Source: Salinarchaeum sp. IM2453
GTDB lineage: Archaea > Halobacteriota > Halobacteria > Halobacteriales > Salinarchaeaceae
Direction: 5' to 3'
Assembly (NCBI RefSeq): GCF_019693215.1
Contig: NZ_CP081183.1
Span: forward strand, 933,226-997,225
Length of the DNA: 64,000 bases
Part shown: positions 9,642 to 17,967 of the stretch, one piece after another
Position numbering within the stretch: the stretch's first letter is position 1
How the letters are laid out: every line of letters begins with the position of its first letter
Made by a program: the position numbers and the translations under genes
Notes under the pieces: generated by a model
Seen by the model: the letters and a program-made list of their open reading frames with translations, nothing else
What the model was told of the DNA's origin: nothing
Database searches by the model: none

Positions 9642-10994
9642 CTAGAATTTTTCGAGATACTGGTCGAGTTCCCACTCAGAGACTTCTGCAATGTATTCAC
9701 TGTACTCGGCGCTTTTGGCTTCAACAAACTTCTCACAGACGTGTTCTCCAAGGGCGTCTTGAATAACTTCATCACTCTTGAGAGCATCAACCGCTGCTCC
9801 GAGGTTTGGAGGGAGTGTCTCGATTCCGTACTCCTCTCGTTTCTCTTCATCAAACTCATAGATGTTCTCACGAACAGGAGCAGGGCACTCAAGATCGCGC
9901 TTGATACCGTCAAGCCCAGCTTTGAGCATAACCGCAAGTGCGAGATATGGATTTGCAGATGGGTCTGGTGACCGGAGTTCGATTCGACTAGACGCAGGAG
10001 TACGTGCCGCAGGCTTGCGGACAAGGGCAGATCGGTTAGTATCAGACCAAGCAACGTAGATTGGGGCTTCGTACCCCGGAACCAATCGCTTGTATGAGTT
10101 GACTGTCGGGTTACAGACAGCAGTGATTGCCGGAGCATGGTCTAAAATTCCGGCGAGGAAGCTGTATGCCGTACTGGAGAGGTTATATTCATCATCACCA
10201 TCGTAGAATGCATTGTCACCATTTTCAAACAGCGAAAGGTGTGTGTGCATACCAGATCCATTGATACCAGCAATCGGTTTAGGCATGAAGGTGGCATGCA
10301 GGTCGTTCATCTCAGCCGTTGCTCGGACAACCGATCGGAATGTTGCAATGTTGTCGGCCGTCTGCAGGCCGTCAGCGTACTTGAAATCAATCTCATGCTG
10401 TCCACGAGCCACTTCGTGGTGAGACGCTTCAACATCAAATCCCATCTCGCCGAGATTATAAATGATCTCTCGGCGAAGATCTGACGCAAGATCCTTAGGA
10501 GCGAGGTCGAAGTAACCGCCGCTATCATGTGTGGTCGTTGTCGCACGTCCGTTCTCATCGTTCTCAAAGACAAAGAATTCCGGTTCTGGACCAGCATTAA
10601 GCGTATAGCCCATCTCTGCAGCTTCATCGAGAACAGATTTTAGTACGGTTCGTGGATCACCGGTAAACGGGTCGCCAGTAGAAGTATTATATACATCACA
10701 GACCATGCGCGCTGCAGATCCGTTATCAGTTTCGCGCCATGGCAGCACCGAGTAGGTTTCTGGATCAGGAACGAGACGCATGTCTGATTCCTGAATCCGG
10801 ACAAACCCTTCAATTGATGAACCATCAAAGTAGATACCTTCTGTAAACGCTTTCTCTGCCTGATCAGCAGGGATTGAGACGTTTTTAACAGTGCCGAGAA
10901 TATCGGTAAATTGGAGTCGAAGGAAATCTACATTTTGTTCATCAATTTTCTCAAGCGTTGCCTCTTCAGTGGAAGTAAGTTCTCCGTCTGTCAT
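9642..10994 (-). CDS. glnA: Glutamine synthetase, type I
   Basis: ATP-dependent ligation of ammonia to glutamate; central nitrogen assimilation enzyme, 450 residues. Visible signatures are FDGSSIEGF near residue 75, the [12 protein letters not shown] stretch with metal and glutamate ligands, [16 protein letters not shown] for ATP binding, and [16 protein letters not shown]. No adenylylation loop of the NLYDL type is evident, as expected for archaeal enzymes. The start [12 protein letters not shown] fits the family. The upstream gap to the aspartoacylase-like gene is about 200 bases and AT-rich, so it probably contains its own promoter. No glnB/glnK gene is seen next to it. Confidence 0.97.
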   Translation of the reverse strand: MTDGELTSTEEATLEKIDEQNVDFLRLQFTDILGTVKNVSIPADQAEKAFTEGIYFDGSSIEGFVRIQESDMRLVPDPETYSVLPWRETDNGSAARMVCDVYNTSTGDPFTGDPRTVLKSVLDEAAEMGYTLNAGPEPEFFVFENDENGRATTTTHDSGGYFDLAPKDLASDLRREIIYNLGEMGFDVEASHHEVARGQHEIDFKYADGLQTADNIATFRSVVRATAEMNDLHATFMPKPIAGINGSGMHTHLSLFENGDNAFYDGDDEYNLSSTAYSFLAGILDHAPAITAVCNPTVNSYKRLVPGYEAPIYVAWSDTNRSALVRKPAARTPASSRIELRSPDPSANPYLALAVMLKAGLDGIKRDLECPAPVRENIYEFDEEKREEYGIETLPPNLGAAVDALKSDEVIQDALGEHVCEKFVEAKSAEYSEYIAEVSEWELDQYLEKF

Positions 10995-11191
10995 CGCATC
11001 AAACTATATTGGGCGCTTAATGGATAAACCGGTTGTGCACAGCGCAAATATTAACCAACAATCCGATATAATCCTATAATATCAATTTATTTCCCACTTT
11101 ATTAAAACATCATTTACAAGATATCATTATCTGCCAGTATAGTTGACAAACACATGGTAATCGTTATCAAAGGGCTGGGTAATAGAACCCA

Positions 11192-11992
11192 TCAATGTTC
11201 TTCGGGAGTAATAATTCCATCCGGTTCACCAAGAACCCCGAAAATATCTTCATAACCGTGTTCACTCGCTAGCACAAGCACTTTATTGTTGTCGGGTGCG
11301 CGGTGGGAAACTTCATCGTCTTCTGCATATAGTTCGCCTGCTGGGATACGCTGGAAATTCCGATAATACAATCGAGGAACACCAGTCCCTTTCTTAATTT
11401 CATGAAGGGCTTTAATGCGGCGTACAGATGTATAAAGAGGATCTGCATCGGCAAGAACGTGGTGAGCACGAAGAAACGCCAGTCCAGCTAAAAGACCAAA
11501 TGAGACAGCCTCCTCGCTCCCTTGAACGCCGGCTTCGAGACTAATTGCACCGGGGTGGACAGAGTCAAGGGTTGTTTGTCTCAGCCCCGAAGAATCAACT
11601 GCATAGTCAACTGGCATTCCCGTTATACTTCTTCTGGTTACAGGATTGAGAGACGTAAAGATGGTAAATGGCGGAGGAAGACTATGGCTGGTATGAAGGC
11701 CAAGGACAGCCTGTGCATCTTCAAGTTCATCATAGACTTCTACGGCTAGTCGTTCTTCATATAGATCAGAGTCGGGATCTCCGGGGAACGCTCTGTTGAG
11801 ATCACAGTCAGTATATCGAACACCAGCATCGAGTGCAGGTTCATTCGCAATGACCAGTTTTACCGTACCTGCAAACTCCAAGTCCATATCGGCAATACGG
11901 TCAACAACCTGCTTTCCGGCAGGTTCATCTCCATGGATCCCTCCAACAATAGCGACCGTTGGATCCCCACTCCCGCGAGTAATAACGTTCAC
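11192..11992 (-). CDS. Succinylglutamate desuccinylase/aspartoacylase family hydrolase
   Basis: Zinc carboxypeptidase-fold deacylase of 266 residues. The first zinc ligands sit in GGIHGDEPAG close to the N-terminus; the substrate-binding segment is TDCDLNRAFPGD, the second histidine ligand is in LGLHTSHS, and a glutamate in ISLEAG is the likely catalytic base. A C-terminal beta-rich region of about 90 residues follows. These enzymes remove acyl groups from amino acids, but the natural substrate of the haloarchaeal members is not known to me. Monocistronic by spacing: 197 bases separate it from glnA and about 125 from the divergent epimerase. Confidence 0.85.
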   Translation of the reverse strand: MNVITRGSGDPTVAIVGGIHGDEPAGKQVVDRIADMDLEFAGTVKLVIANEPALDAGVRYTDCDLNRAFPGDPDSDLYEERLAVEVYDELEDAQAVLGLHTSHSLPPPFTIFTSLNPVTRRSITGMPVDYAVDSSGLRQTTLDSVHPGAISLEAGVQGSEEAVSFGLLAGLAFLRAHHVLADADPLYTSVRRIKALHEIKKGTGVPRLYYRNFQRIPAGELYAEDDEVSHRAPDNNKVLVLASEHGYEDIFGVLGEPDGIITPEEH

Positions 11993-12118
11993 ATCTTAAT
12001 GTTATATGCACTGATTAAAGTCAGTTCCGTCCGTTGCAATTGCTCTGGAGCTATCAGCTACGCTTAGAATAGCCCCAAGCTACTTGTTCATCGTCCCTGT
12101 AGCACTGATTTGACGATA

Positions 12119-13006
12119 ATGCATGCGACTATTCTCGGGTGTGGATACGTTGGTATTAAATTAGCTGAGCAACTTCAACAGGATGGTCACGAGGTAACGG
12201 GGGTTCGTCGATCACAGGCTGGCCTCAGAGTGCTAAAAAAGCACGGGGTAACCCCATTACAAGCAGATATTACAGAAGAACAGTCATTATCATATTTACC
12301 TGAATCGGACTGGGTTATTTTTATGCCGACGCCAGATAAGCGAACACCACAGGCAACCAAAGATCTCCATGTAAAAGGGTTGCAGTCAGTGATTGAAACA
12401 TACGCATCACGGTCAAGCCCTCCAAGACGACTCATCTATGCATCAACTACTGGGGTATACGGTGACCACGACGGGAGATGGGTGAATGAAGACACGCCGG
12501 TTGATCCTCCGACAAAGCGATTGGCAATGTACCGGGAAGCCGAGCAACTAATTGAGACCGTAGCACCACAGCGTGGGATAGACGGTACAGTAATACGGTT
12601 TGCTGGGCTATATGGTCCTGAACGGTATCGGCTGGGCAGATATCTTGAAGGCCCGGTTGTCGAAGGATATCTAAATATGATTCATAGGAGTGATGCTGCC
12701 GGTGTTATCACGAAATTGCTCTGTGATCAACTATTGATGAATGATGTTGCGATTGGTGTTGATACCGAGCCGGTGCACCGTTGGGAGTTTGCTGATTGGC
12801 TGGCGGACCTACACGGTAAGGAACGACCAGAAAAGCAATCAGTTGAAGAATATCTTGCTGGCAAGTCATATACAAAAGCAAGAAAACAGCGAATAAAGGC
12901 AAGCAAACGCTGTGCGAACAAGGGGCTCAAAGAGATAGGATATAAGTATAGAGTGCCAACATACAGAGAAGGCTATAAGCCAACAGTCGAATCAAACAAC
13001 AGCTGA
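12119..13006 (+). CDS. NAD(P)-dependent epimerase/dehydratase family protein
   Basis: Extended short-chain dehydrogenase/reductase fold, 295 residues from the ATG at 12119 (a TTG nine bases upstream is in frame but less likely). The Rossmann motif is LGCGYVGIKLAEQL, close to the YeeZ-type GxGYxG variant, and the YASTTGVYGDH segment contributes the serine of the catalytic set. MYREAEQLIE follows where YxxxK is usual, so the canonical catalytic Tyr-Lys pair is not obvious. The Lys/Arg-rich tail (SYTKARKQRIKASKRCANK) is striking in an acidic proteome. Just 24 bases separate it from the DedA-like gene, so the two are probably co-transcribed. Substrate unknown. Confidence 0.82.
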   Translation: MHATILGCGYVGIKLAEQLQQDGHEVTGVRRSQAGLRVLKKHGVTPLQADITEEQSLSYLPESDWVIFMPTPDKRTPQATKDLHVKGLQSVIETYASRSSPPRRLIYASTTGVYGDHDGRWVNEDTPVDPPTKRLAMYREAEQLIETVAPQRGIDGTVIRFAGLYGPERYRLGRYLEGPVVEGYLNMIHRSDAAGVITKLLCDQLLMNDVAIGVDTEPVHRWEFADWLADLHGKERPEKQSVEEYLAGKSYTKARKQRIKASKRCANKGLKEIGYKYRVPTYREGYKPTVESNNS

Positions 13007-13030
13007 GCACTGTCCACTGGATTATAGAGA

Positions 13031-13564
13031 ATGGAAATTGAGTTTATTACCGAACTTGCCGGAGAGACTGTTTTGCAAATCGGACTTCCTGTACTGATTG
13101 GACTGTTCTTCTTGGAGGGAATGATTGTCGGGAAACTAACACAACCTCCGGTGCTGTTTGTAGGGGTTGTCGCAATTACAGGCCCGTCGCTGGTATATGT
13201 GAGCGCGATAGCGATGTTATGCACATTAGCGTTTGTTGGAGGGCAAATGTTGATATATCGAAGTGTTGATCCTCGAGTTGAAAGTGCGATCAAAATGCAG
13301 GATAAGATCCCATACTTTCAGCGGGGTCAGAGATGGATTATTACACGATTTGGCAAACACAGACTGAAGATTGTTGACACAGTATTTAACCGGTACGGAA
13401 CAATTGGCATAATAATTGGTACATTTATACCAGGAATTCGAGCTGTAATTGCGGTTCCTGCTGCACTGAGTTCATACACGCAACGACGGTTTGTGCTCGC
13501 TATATCTGTCGGGCATCTGCTGTACTTCGTCTTGCTCGGGGCAATTGCATACCAGTTGCTGTAG
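13031..13564 (+). CDS. DedA-like membrane protein
   Basis: 177-residue integral membrane protein with hydrophobic segments at about residues 10-28, 36-68 and two more after residue 125. The stretch FNRYGTIGIIIGTFIPGIRA is the conserved DedA/VTT loop with a proline-glycine-arginine turn that faces the membrane reentrant region. DedA proteins move phospholipids or undecaprenyl-type lipids across the membrane. It follows the epimerase gene closely on the same strand. The TnpB element lies immediately downstream in the opposite orientation. Confidence 0.8.
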   Translation: MEIEFITELAGETVLQIGLPVLIGLFFLEGMIVGKLTQPPVLFVGVVAITGPSLVYVSAIAMLCTLAFVGGQMLIYRSVDPRVESAIKMQDKIPYFQRGQRWIITRFGKHRLKIVDTVFNRYGTIGIIIGTFIPGIRAVIAVPAALSSYTQRRFVLAISVGHLLYFVLLGAIAYQLL

Positions 13565-13689
13565 TGTCGGACGATATTTGCGACAGCATCCTCATGGATC
13601 TGAAACAACATGCAAAACTCAACAACCTCAGAGCCGGTCCTCTGGACCCATCTCGATTTGGCTGTGAAGATGGCTACTAAAAAGTGAGA

Positions 13690-13828
13690 CTGTAAACTAC
13701 TCCACCCTACTTCGCTCACCCGCAGGGAGTTCGCTCGTGGAGGGGAGGGATTTGACGTGGACTCCCGTTCTGGCCACAAGAAAGTGGCACGGAGAGGCCC
13801 GGCTCCCCGTTCAGGGGGCTTTCGGTGC
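13690..13828 (-). ncRNA. Right end of IS1341-type element; candidate omega-RNA 3' region
   Basis: Directly downstream of the broken tnpB on the minus strand. The region is rich in stems: GCCAC-AAGAAA-GTGGC (13773-13788), a GC-rich hairpin at 13802-13820, and the segment with AGGGTGGAGTAGTTTACAG as the likely outer end. In IS200/IS605-group TnpB systems the guide RNA comes from the 3' end of tnpB plus the right end, and haloarchaeal tnpB loci make abundant sense-overlapping RNAs; applying that here is inference. The exact end is uncertain. The remaining 125 bases to the DedA-like gene show nothing clear. Confidence 0.5.
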
Positions 13829-15074
13829 TTACACGTTCACGCTCATCGTCCCGCCATTCAGCGCAACGTCTACGGGTGTGCCTCCGTCGCCCCCAGTCTG
13901 GTTGCGACGGAGTAGCCGCCGACAACACCGCACTGCTATGTTCTTCGCGGCGTTGTAGTCGGCGTGGTTCTCATAGCCACACATCTGGCACTTGAACTGT
14001 TCTTGTGTGGGCCGATTGTCCTCGTGGGTGAACCCACAACTGCTGCATCGCTGAGATGTGTAGGAGGCTGGCACCATCTTCGCCTGCGGACCCCGCTTCA
14101 ACTCCTCAACGTCAATGTTGTAGGCCTTCGCTTTGTACTCAACGTATTCATAAGGGCGGTTGAATCGCCAACGGTGATGCCACGTCGCTCCCTGCGCCCG
14201 TTTCCGGATATCGGTTAAATCCTCAAAGGCGATCACTGAACAGTTGTGTTCGACTGCTTCCGCGACAATCTCGTTGGCGACAATATGGAGATACTGCTTG
14301 TAGTAGGCTGTCTCCTTCTTGCTGACACGCTGGAGTATGCGGTGGGCCTCCTGTGTGCCTGTTTGTTGGAGATCACCACGGCGTTGCCGGAACTCGCGGT
14401 GCCAGTGGTCAAGTTCATCACCCGTCCAGAAGGTGCCGGTTGACGCGATAGCAAGAGTTTCGACGCCGAGGCCGATCCCGAGGACTGTGCTGTGCTCGGG
14501 GACAGCGGCGTCCGCTTGCGTGCTGTCGGTGTCTTTTTCAATCCGTTTGAAGCCGATGTGCAGCCAGAACTCGTCTTCGAACGGCTTGTAGTGAAGTGTG
14601 CTGGTGCGGAATTCCCACTCGTCACCGTTGAGATACTGTTCGAACGGTGTATCCGTTTCATCCTCTGGAGGAACGTAGTCGGCCTCAATGCGCCCGTCCA
14701 CGGTCGACAAGGAAACGTGGTCGTCGTGGAAGGTGGCGGCGCGTTTGTCGTACCGAGCGGTGTCAGCGGTAAACTCGGGTTGGCTGGTGTCTTCATTCTT
14801 TTCGAGGCGTTCGACGCCAGCTTTGACGGCTTCAACGGCTTGGAAGATGGCTTGCTGGACCGAGGTTTGCTGTCAAGTCGTGGGCTGCTTTCAGGTCGTG
14901 GTAGAGCTCGTCTTTGACAGCGTACTTGGCTATTTGCTTGTAGCCGTTGTCGTCCCAGCAGTGGTCGCTGGTCGTGTTGGCGCAGTGTTTATATTGGTCA
15001 ATGGTTTCGAGAAGTGCGTCTCTGTCGCTGTCGGCCACAACGAGTTTCACTGGCAATGTCCGACGCACTTCCAT
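13829..15074 (-). pseudogene. tnpB: IS200/IS605-family TnpB (IS1341 type), frameshifted and RuvC-I mutated
   Basis: Two minus-strand frames form one TnpB of about 415 residues. The N-terminal part (start ending at 15074) runs to about 14862, and the rest continues in another frame; skipping one base at 14860/14861 joins TANL to VQQAIFQA cleanly. The C-terminal part keeps the RuvC-II glutamate (AFEDLTDIRKRA), the zinc ribbon (CSSCG and CQMCG) and the RuvC-III aspartate (ADYNAAKNIA). The RuvC-I motif reads LGIGLGVETLA where IDLG is expected: codon 14473-14471 is GGC rather than GAC. So the gene is both frameshifted and missing a catalytic aspartate. No tnpA is present, as in the IS1341 group. 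Base composition is more GC-rich than the neighbours, in line with transfer. Confidence 0.9.
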
Positions 15075-15271
15075 ATGTGTTTCAGCGTTTTCGATTCAGT
15101 TAGATTTTTTATCATATATTGGGGAGTTGGCCGAGTGCAGAGAGCGGTGTTGGTGAAGGATGTGACGCGCTTCTCCCCTCCCTACTGCGGTACTTGAGAG
15201 ACAGGCGTCTCTCTGCGCTGCTCGTTAAGAAAAGAGGCCCCGCGGTATCTTATACTGAATATGCTGAGTTG
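15075..15271 (-). mobile_element. Left end and promoter of the broken tnpB element
   Basis: On the minus strand an A/T-rich ATATATGATAAAAAATC lies about 30-45 bases before the tnpB start and looks like its TATA box. Farther out, GAGAGAC-AGGC-GTCTCTC at 15196-15213 is a perfect 7-bp hairpin of the kind seen at IS200/IS605-group left ends. The outer boundary of the element cannot be fixed without an empty site; it must lie before the stop of cysE at 15272. Confidence 0.5.
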
Positions 15272-16135
15272 TTATTGTCTTGGTTTTCTGGCCTGTTCAG
15301 GGTGTTCAGAGACAAAGACAGTCGTGTTACTCGGGATGTCATCAGTAACCCATGAGTTGGCTCCAATACTGACGTGATCACCAATCTCAACTGGGCCTAA
15401 GATGTTGCTACCAGAGCCAATGACGACATGATCACCGATGTCAGGGTGCCGTTTATATCCTTTCTGTAGAGTGTGTTCATCGTCTTCACGCTCTTTGAAG
15501 TGCAATGCTCCCAGTGTCACATTCTGGTATATACGGACCCAATCTCCAATGGTCGCTGTTTCTCCGATTACGACGCCAGTTCCGTGATCAATGAAGAAGT
15601 AGTCCCCAATTTTCGCACCAGGGTGGATATCGATACCGCTTTCGGTTTTCGCATACTCAGTTAGTTCCCGAGCGTATTCCTGTGCCTGGTTGTTGTATAG
15701 TTCGTGTGCAACACGCTGAACCATAATTGCACGGAAGCCTGGATACGATCGAATTACTTCGAGATAGCTTTTTGCTGCTGGATCGCCACGATATGCAGCC
15801 TCAACATCTTTTTTCAATGTCCGGCGGATAGCAGGAAGCTGTTCTACAACAGCATTAACAATCGGTTCTGGGTCAGTGTCTATATATGGATCAATACCGC
15901 GATAGCACAGTGAGGCGAACTCCCGAACAGCCTTTTCAACTGCGACTGGATCAGTTGTAAAAGACCCTGAATTCCAGCATCGAGGAAAGAAGAGGTGTTT
16001 AAGAAGGGAGACCTCTTCTCTGAGATCTTTCTGAGGTGGAAAGTCAAGTGTTGAATCAGTTGGAAAAGGGTCTTCATCTTCATTATACGACGCTATAAGC
16101 TCCTGATGGACCTCACCTGTATATGTATACCCCAT
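15272..16135 (-). CDS. cysE: Serine O-acetyltransferase
   Basis: Acetylates L-serine with acetyl-CoA, the first step of cysteine synthesis. 287 residues: an N-terminal helical domain of about 165 residues, then a left-handed beta-helix built from hexapeptide repeats (IHPGAKIGDYFFIDH, VVIGETATIGDWVRIYQNV, IGDHVVIGSGSNILGPV). The His in FIDHGTGVVIG is the catalytic-site region. The long N-terminal part resembles the EpsC/SrpH-type enzymes. serA, which supplies serine precursors, lies 4 kb away. No cysK is adjacent. Its 3' end lies against the left end of the tnpB element, which stopped short of damaging the coding region. Confidence 0.92.
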   Translation of the reverse strand: MGYTYTGEVHQELIASYNEDEDPFPTDSTLDFPPQKDLREEVSLLKHLFFPRCWNSGSFTTDPVAVEKAVREFASLCYRGIDPYIDTDPEPIVNAVVEQLPAIRRTLKKDVEAAYRGDPAAKSYLEVIRSYPGFRAIMVQRVAHELYNNQAQEYARELTEYAKTESGIDIHPGAKIGDYFFIDHGTGVVIGETATIGDWVRIYQNVTLGALHFKEREDDEHTLQKGYKRHPDIGDHVVIGSGSNILGPVEIGDHVSIGANSWVTDDIPSNTTVFVSEHPEQARKPRQ

Positions 16136-16228
16136 GTTTACGCCTTTTCGTATATCAGGACCTCGCGCATGTTAACTCTTTCAACTGACTGCACCAAGCG
16201 CCATTCAGCAGAAAGAGAATATAGTCAA

Positions 16229-16915
16229 TCAGTCTTCATCGGATGAATCTGAACTTTCTGGAGCAGAATGGTATAGGCCTTCAACAGGAGGCTCATGAGA
16301 AAGTGTCTGTCCAGCTCCAAGAGTAACTATCGCAGTGACAGCTTCCCGGATACTTAATGAGGTACTAATAAGTCGATCTTCAGAAACAAATAGAGTGTGT
16401 CCTCCTAGCGTTGGATTTGGTGATAAAGGCACAAATACGGCAACACGGGAGTCAGACAGTGCTGATTGGACATCAGAACGTGCTGATCCGGTGACAAACG
16501 CAAGGACGTGTGTTTGATTTCCTAAGTCAACGAGGACAACATCGTCAAACTCATCATCACTTCGATCGACAAATGCTGCCCGAGCTTCACTTAGTCCGCG
16601 ATAAACTGGGCCGAGAACAGGTATCTTTACTAAATTACGGTCAAGAAAATCCAAGACGGAGCCACCAAGCTGGTTCCGAACAAATATACCCAAGACAATC
16701 AATCCAAAGATAGCAAAGGCAATTCCACCAATAACTGCAATGACCTGAGCAGCTACGCCTTCAAATCCAAGAAGCAACGGGAAATATATCAACTGAGAAG
16801 AAATGCTAGCGATAATCCCATATATTCGTTGTAAAAGAAGGATGATGATAACCACTGGAAGGGCAACGGCGGCCCCAACGATAAGGTTCCGAATTACTGG
16901 TGAACGTGATGGCAT
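16229..16915 (-). CDS. DUF502 family membrane protein
   Basis: 228 residues with two long hydrophobic segments at about 9-27 and 52-78, followed by the typical DUF502 motif region NLVKIPVLGPVYRGLSEA and a soluble C-terminal domain that includes FVPLSPNPTLGGHTLFV. The last 25 residues are acidic and disordered. Function of the family is unknown; in plants a related protein is linked to membrane trafficking, but that is no guide here. It lies 52 bases downstream of the LOG-like gene on the same strand and could be co-transcribed with it. Confidence 0.88.
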   Translation of the reverse strand: MPSRSPVIRNLIVGAAVALPVVIIILLLQRIYGIIASISSQLIYFPLLLGFEGVAAQVIAVIGGIAFAIFGLIVLGIFVRNQLGGSVLDFLDRNLVKIPVLGPVYRGLSEARAAFVDRSDDEFDDVVLVDLGNQTHVLAFVTGSARSDVQSALSDSRVAVFVPLSPNPTLGGHTLFVSEDRLISTSLSIREAVTAIVTLGAGQTLSHEPPVEGLYHSAPESSDSSDED

Positions 16916-16967
16916 ACAAAAGAGTCAGTGATTAAGTAAAAAAAGGTAGCGGCGACCGGCTAGATAG

Positions 16968-17420
16968 TCACATGCTGTTGTTCACTTCGTGCTCTATAGT
17001 GTTGACTGCTTCAGATGGAGATTCAACAGGGGTAACTCCTGATACATTGTGTGTATCAAGCCCCGCGACGGGCATGTCAGAATCGAGTGCAAACGCGATT
17101 TCTGATAAAGTTCCGTATGCTCCATCAATGGCAATCGCCGCGTCGCCATTAAGTACAACTAGCACGTTACGGGCATTACCAAGGCCGGTTGCGACAGGAA
17201 TATCAATATAATCATTAGCATTGGAGGGGTCATCGGTTGGTAACACACCGATTGTTTGCCCCCCGGCTTCAGATGCTCCCTTACTCACTGCCTCCATAGC
17301 ACCGGTTAAACCACCACAAACAACCGTGTGACCGCGATTAGCCAGCGTCTGACCAACTTCATAAGCAACATCATATGTCTGATCATCAATAGTGCTACCT
17401 CCGATAACGCTTACTCTCAT
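16968..17420 (-). CDS. LOG-like Rossmann protein (TIGR00725 type)
   Basis: 150-residue nucleotide-binding protein resembling the SLOG superfamily. VSVIGGSTIDDQTYDVA opens the fold, GGLTGAMEAVSKGASEAGG is the usual glycine-rich turn with nearby base-binding residues, and AIDGAYGTLSEIAFAL corresponds to the PGGxGTxxE motif of lysine decarboxylase-like LOG proteins, with G-AYG in place of GG-xG. True LOG enzymes release cytokinin bases; the small archaeal members are not functionally assigned. The ATG ending at 17420 is chosen since the strand starts there; an upstream start adds 19 unrelated residues overlapping cgi121's end. Confidence 0.82.
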   Translation of the reverse strand: MRVSVIGGSTIDDQTYDVAYEVGQTLANRGHTVVCGGLTGAMEAVSKGASEAGGQTIGVLPTDDPSNANDYIDIPVATGLGNARNVLVVLNGDAAIAIDGAYGTLSEIAFALDSDMPVAGLDTHNVSGVTPVESPSEAVNTIEHEVNNSM

Positions 17421-17466
17421 AGCTACAACTGAGCATCGAAAGGTAATGATTGTTCGGCAAGAGAGA

Positions 17467-17967
17467 CTATTTTTCAACAGTAAGGAGAGCGACTCGTTCA
17501 GACACGAGGAACTCTATTGGAAGATTGGTCGCAAGCTCTTGATCGGTGATGTCAAACCATTTCTGAAGATGCTGTTGGCTACCGTATTCTGCACCAGGAT
17601 TAAGATTTGACACTGTAACGCTGTCCACATTGGAAACCTCATCGCGGGCTTTGTCTTCATCACCACCGTGGAGAATTATCAATGCGGGGGTTCTTCCAGA
17701 TCCTATACCAATATTGAATGCGTTATTTATCTGCCGTGACGCTGCCAAATACAACATAAGCTCGACATTTGGATCACGGGCGATCATATCATCTTGCTGA
17801 ACAGCACGCAAAGTATGATCAACAGCAGTTTGGATGTGAGTCTCTCCGGCAATATACCGAGCATCAACAACCTGTAACAGACAGTCGCGTTCAGATCGAA
17901 TTGTCGAGATCGTATCTATAAACGCGTCGAGATCAGAGATGTCAGTATAACATTCGACCACAATCAT
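17467..17967 (-). CDS. cgi121: KEOPS complex subunit Cgi121
   Basis: Accessory subunit of KEOPS, which makes the universal tRNA modification t6A at position 37; Cgi121 binds Bud32 and the tRNA 3' end. 166 residues with the family's alpha/beta pattern: [20 protein letters not shown], the [15 protein letters not shown] helix and [16 protein letters not shown]. Its ATG overlaps the stop of hel308 by 4 bases (17964-17967), so the two are translationally coupled. The other KEOPS subunits found in this window, Kae1 and Bud32, are fused at 24494-26107; Pcc1 is not seen. Confidence 0.92.
   Translation of the reverse strand: MIVVECYTDISDLDAFIDTISTIRSERDCLLQVVDARYIAGETHIQTAVDHTLRAVQQDDMIARDPNVELMLYLAASRQINNAFNIGIGSGRTPALIILHGGDEDKARDEVSNVDSVTVSNLNPGAEYGSQQHLQKWFDITDQELATNLPIEFLVSERVALLTVEK

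Noticed and set aside
13565-13690. Possible short gene downstream of the DedA-like gene
   Set aside because: No frame with protein-like character; the stretch is flank of the tnpB element right end.
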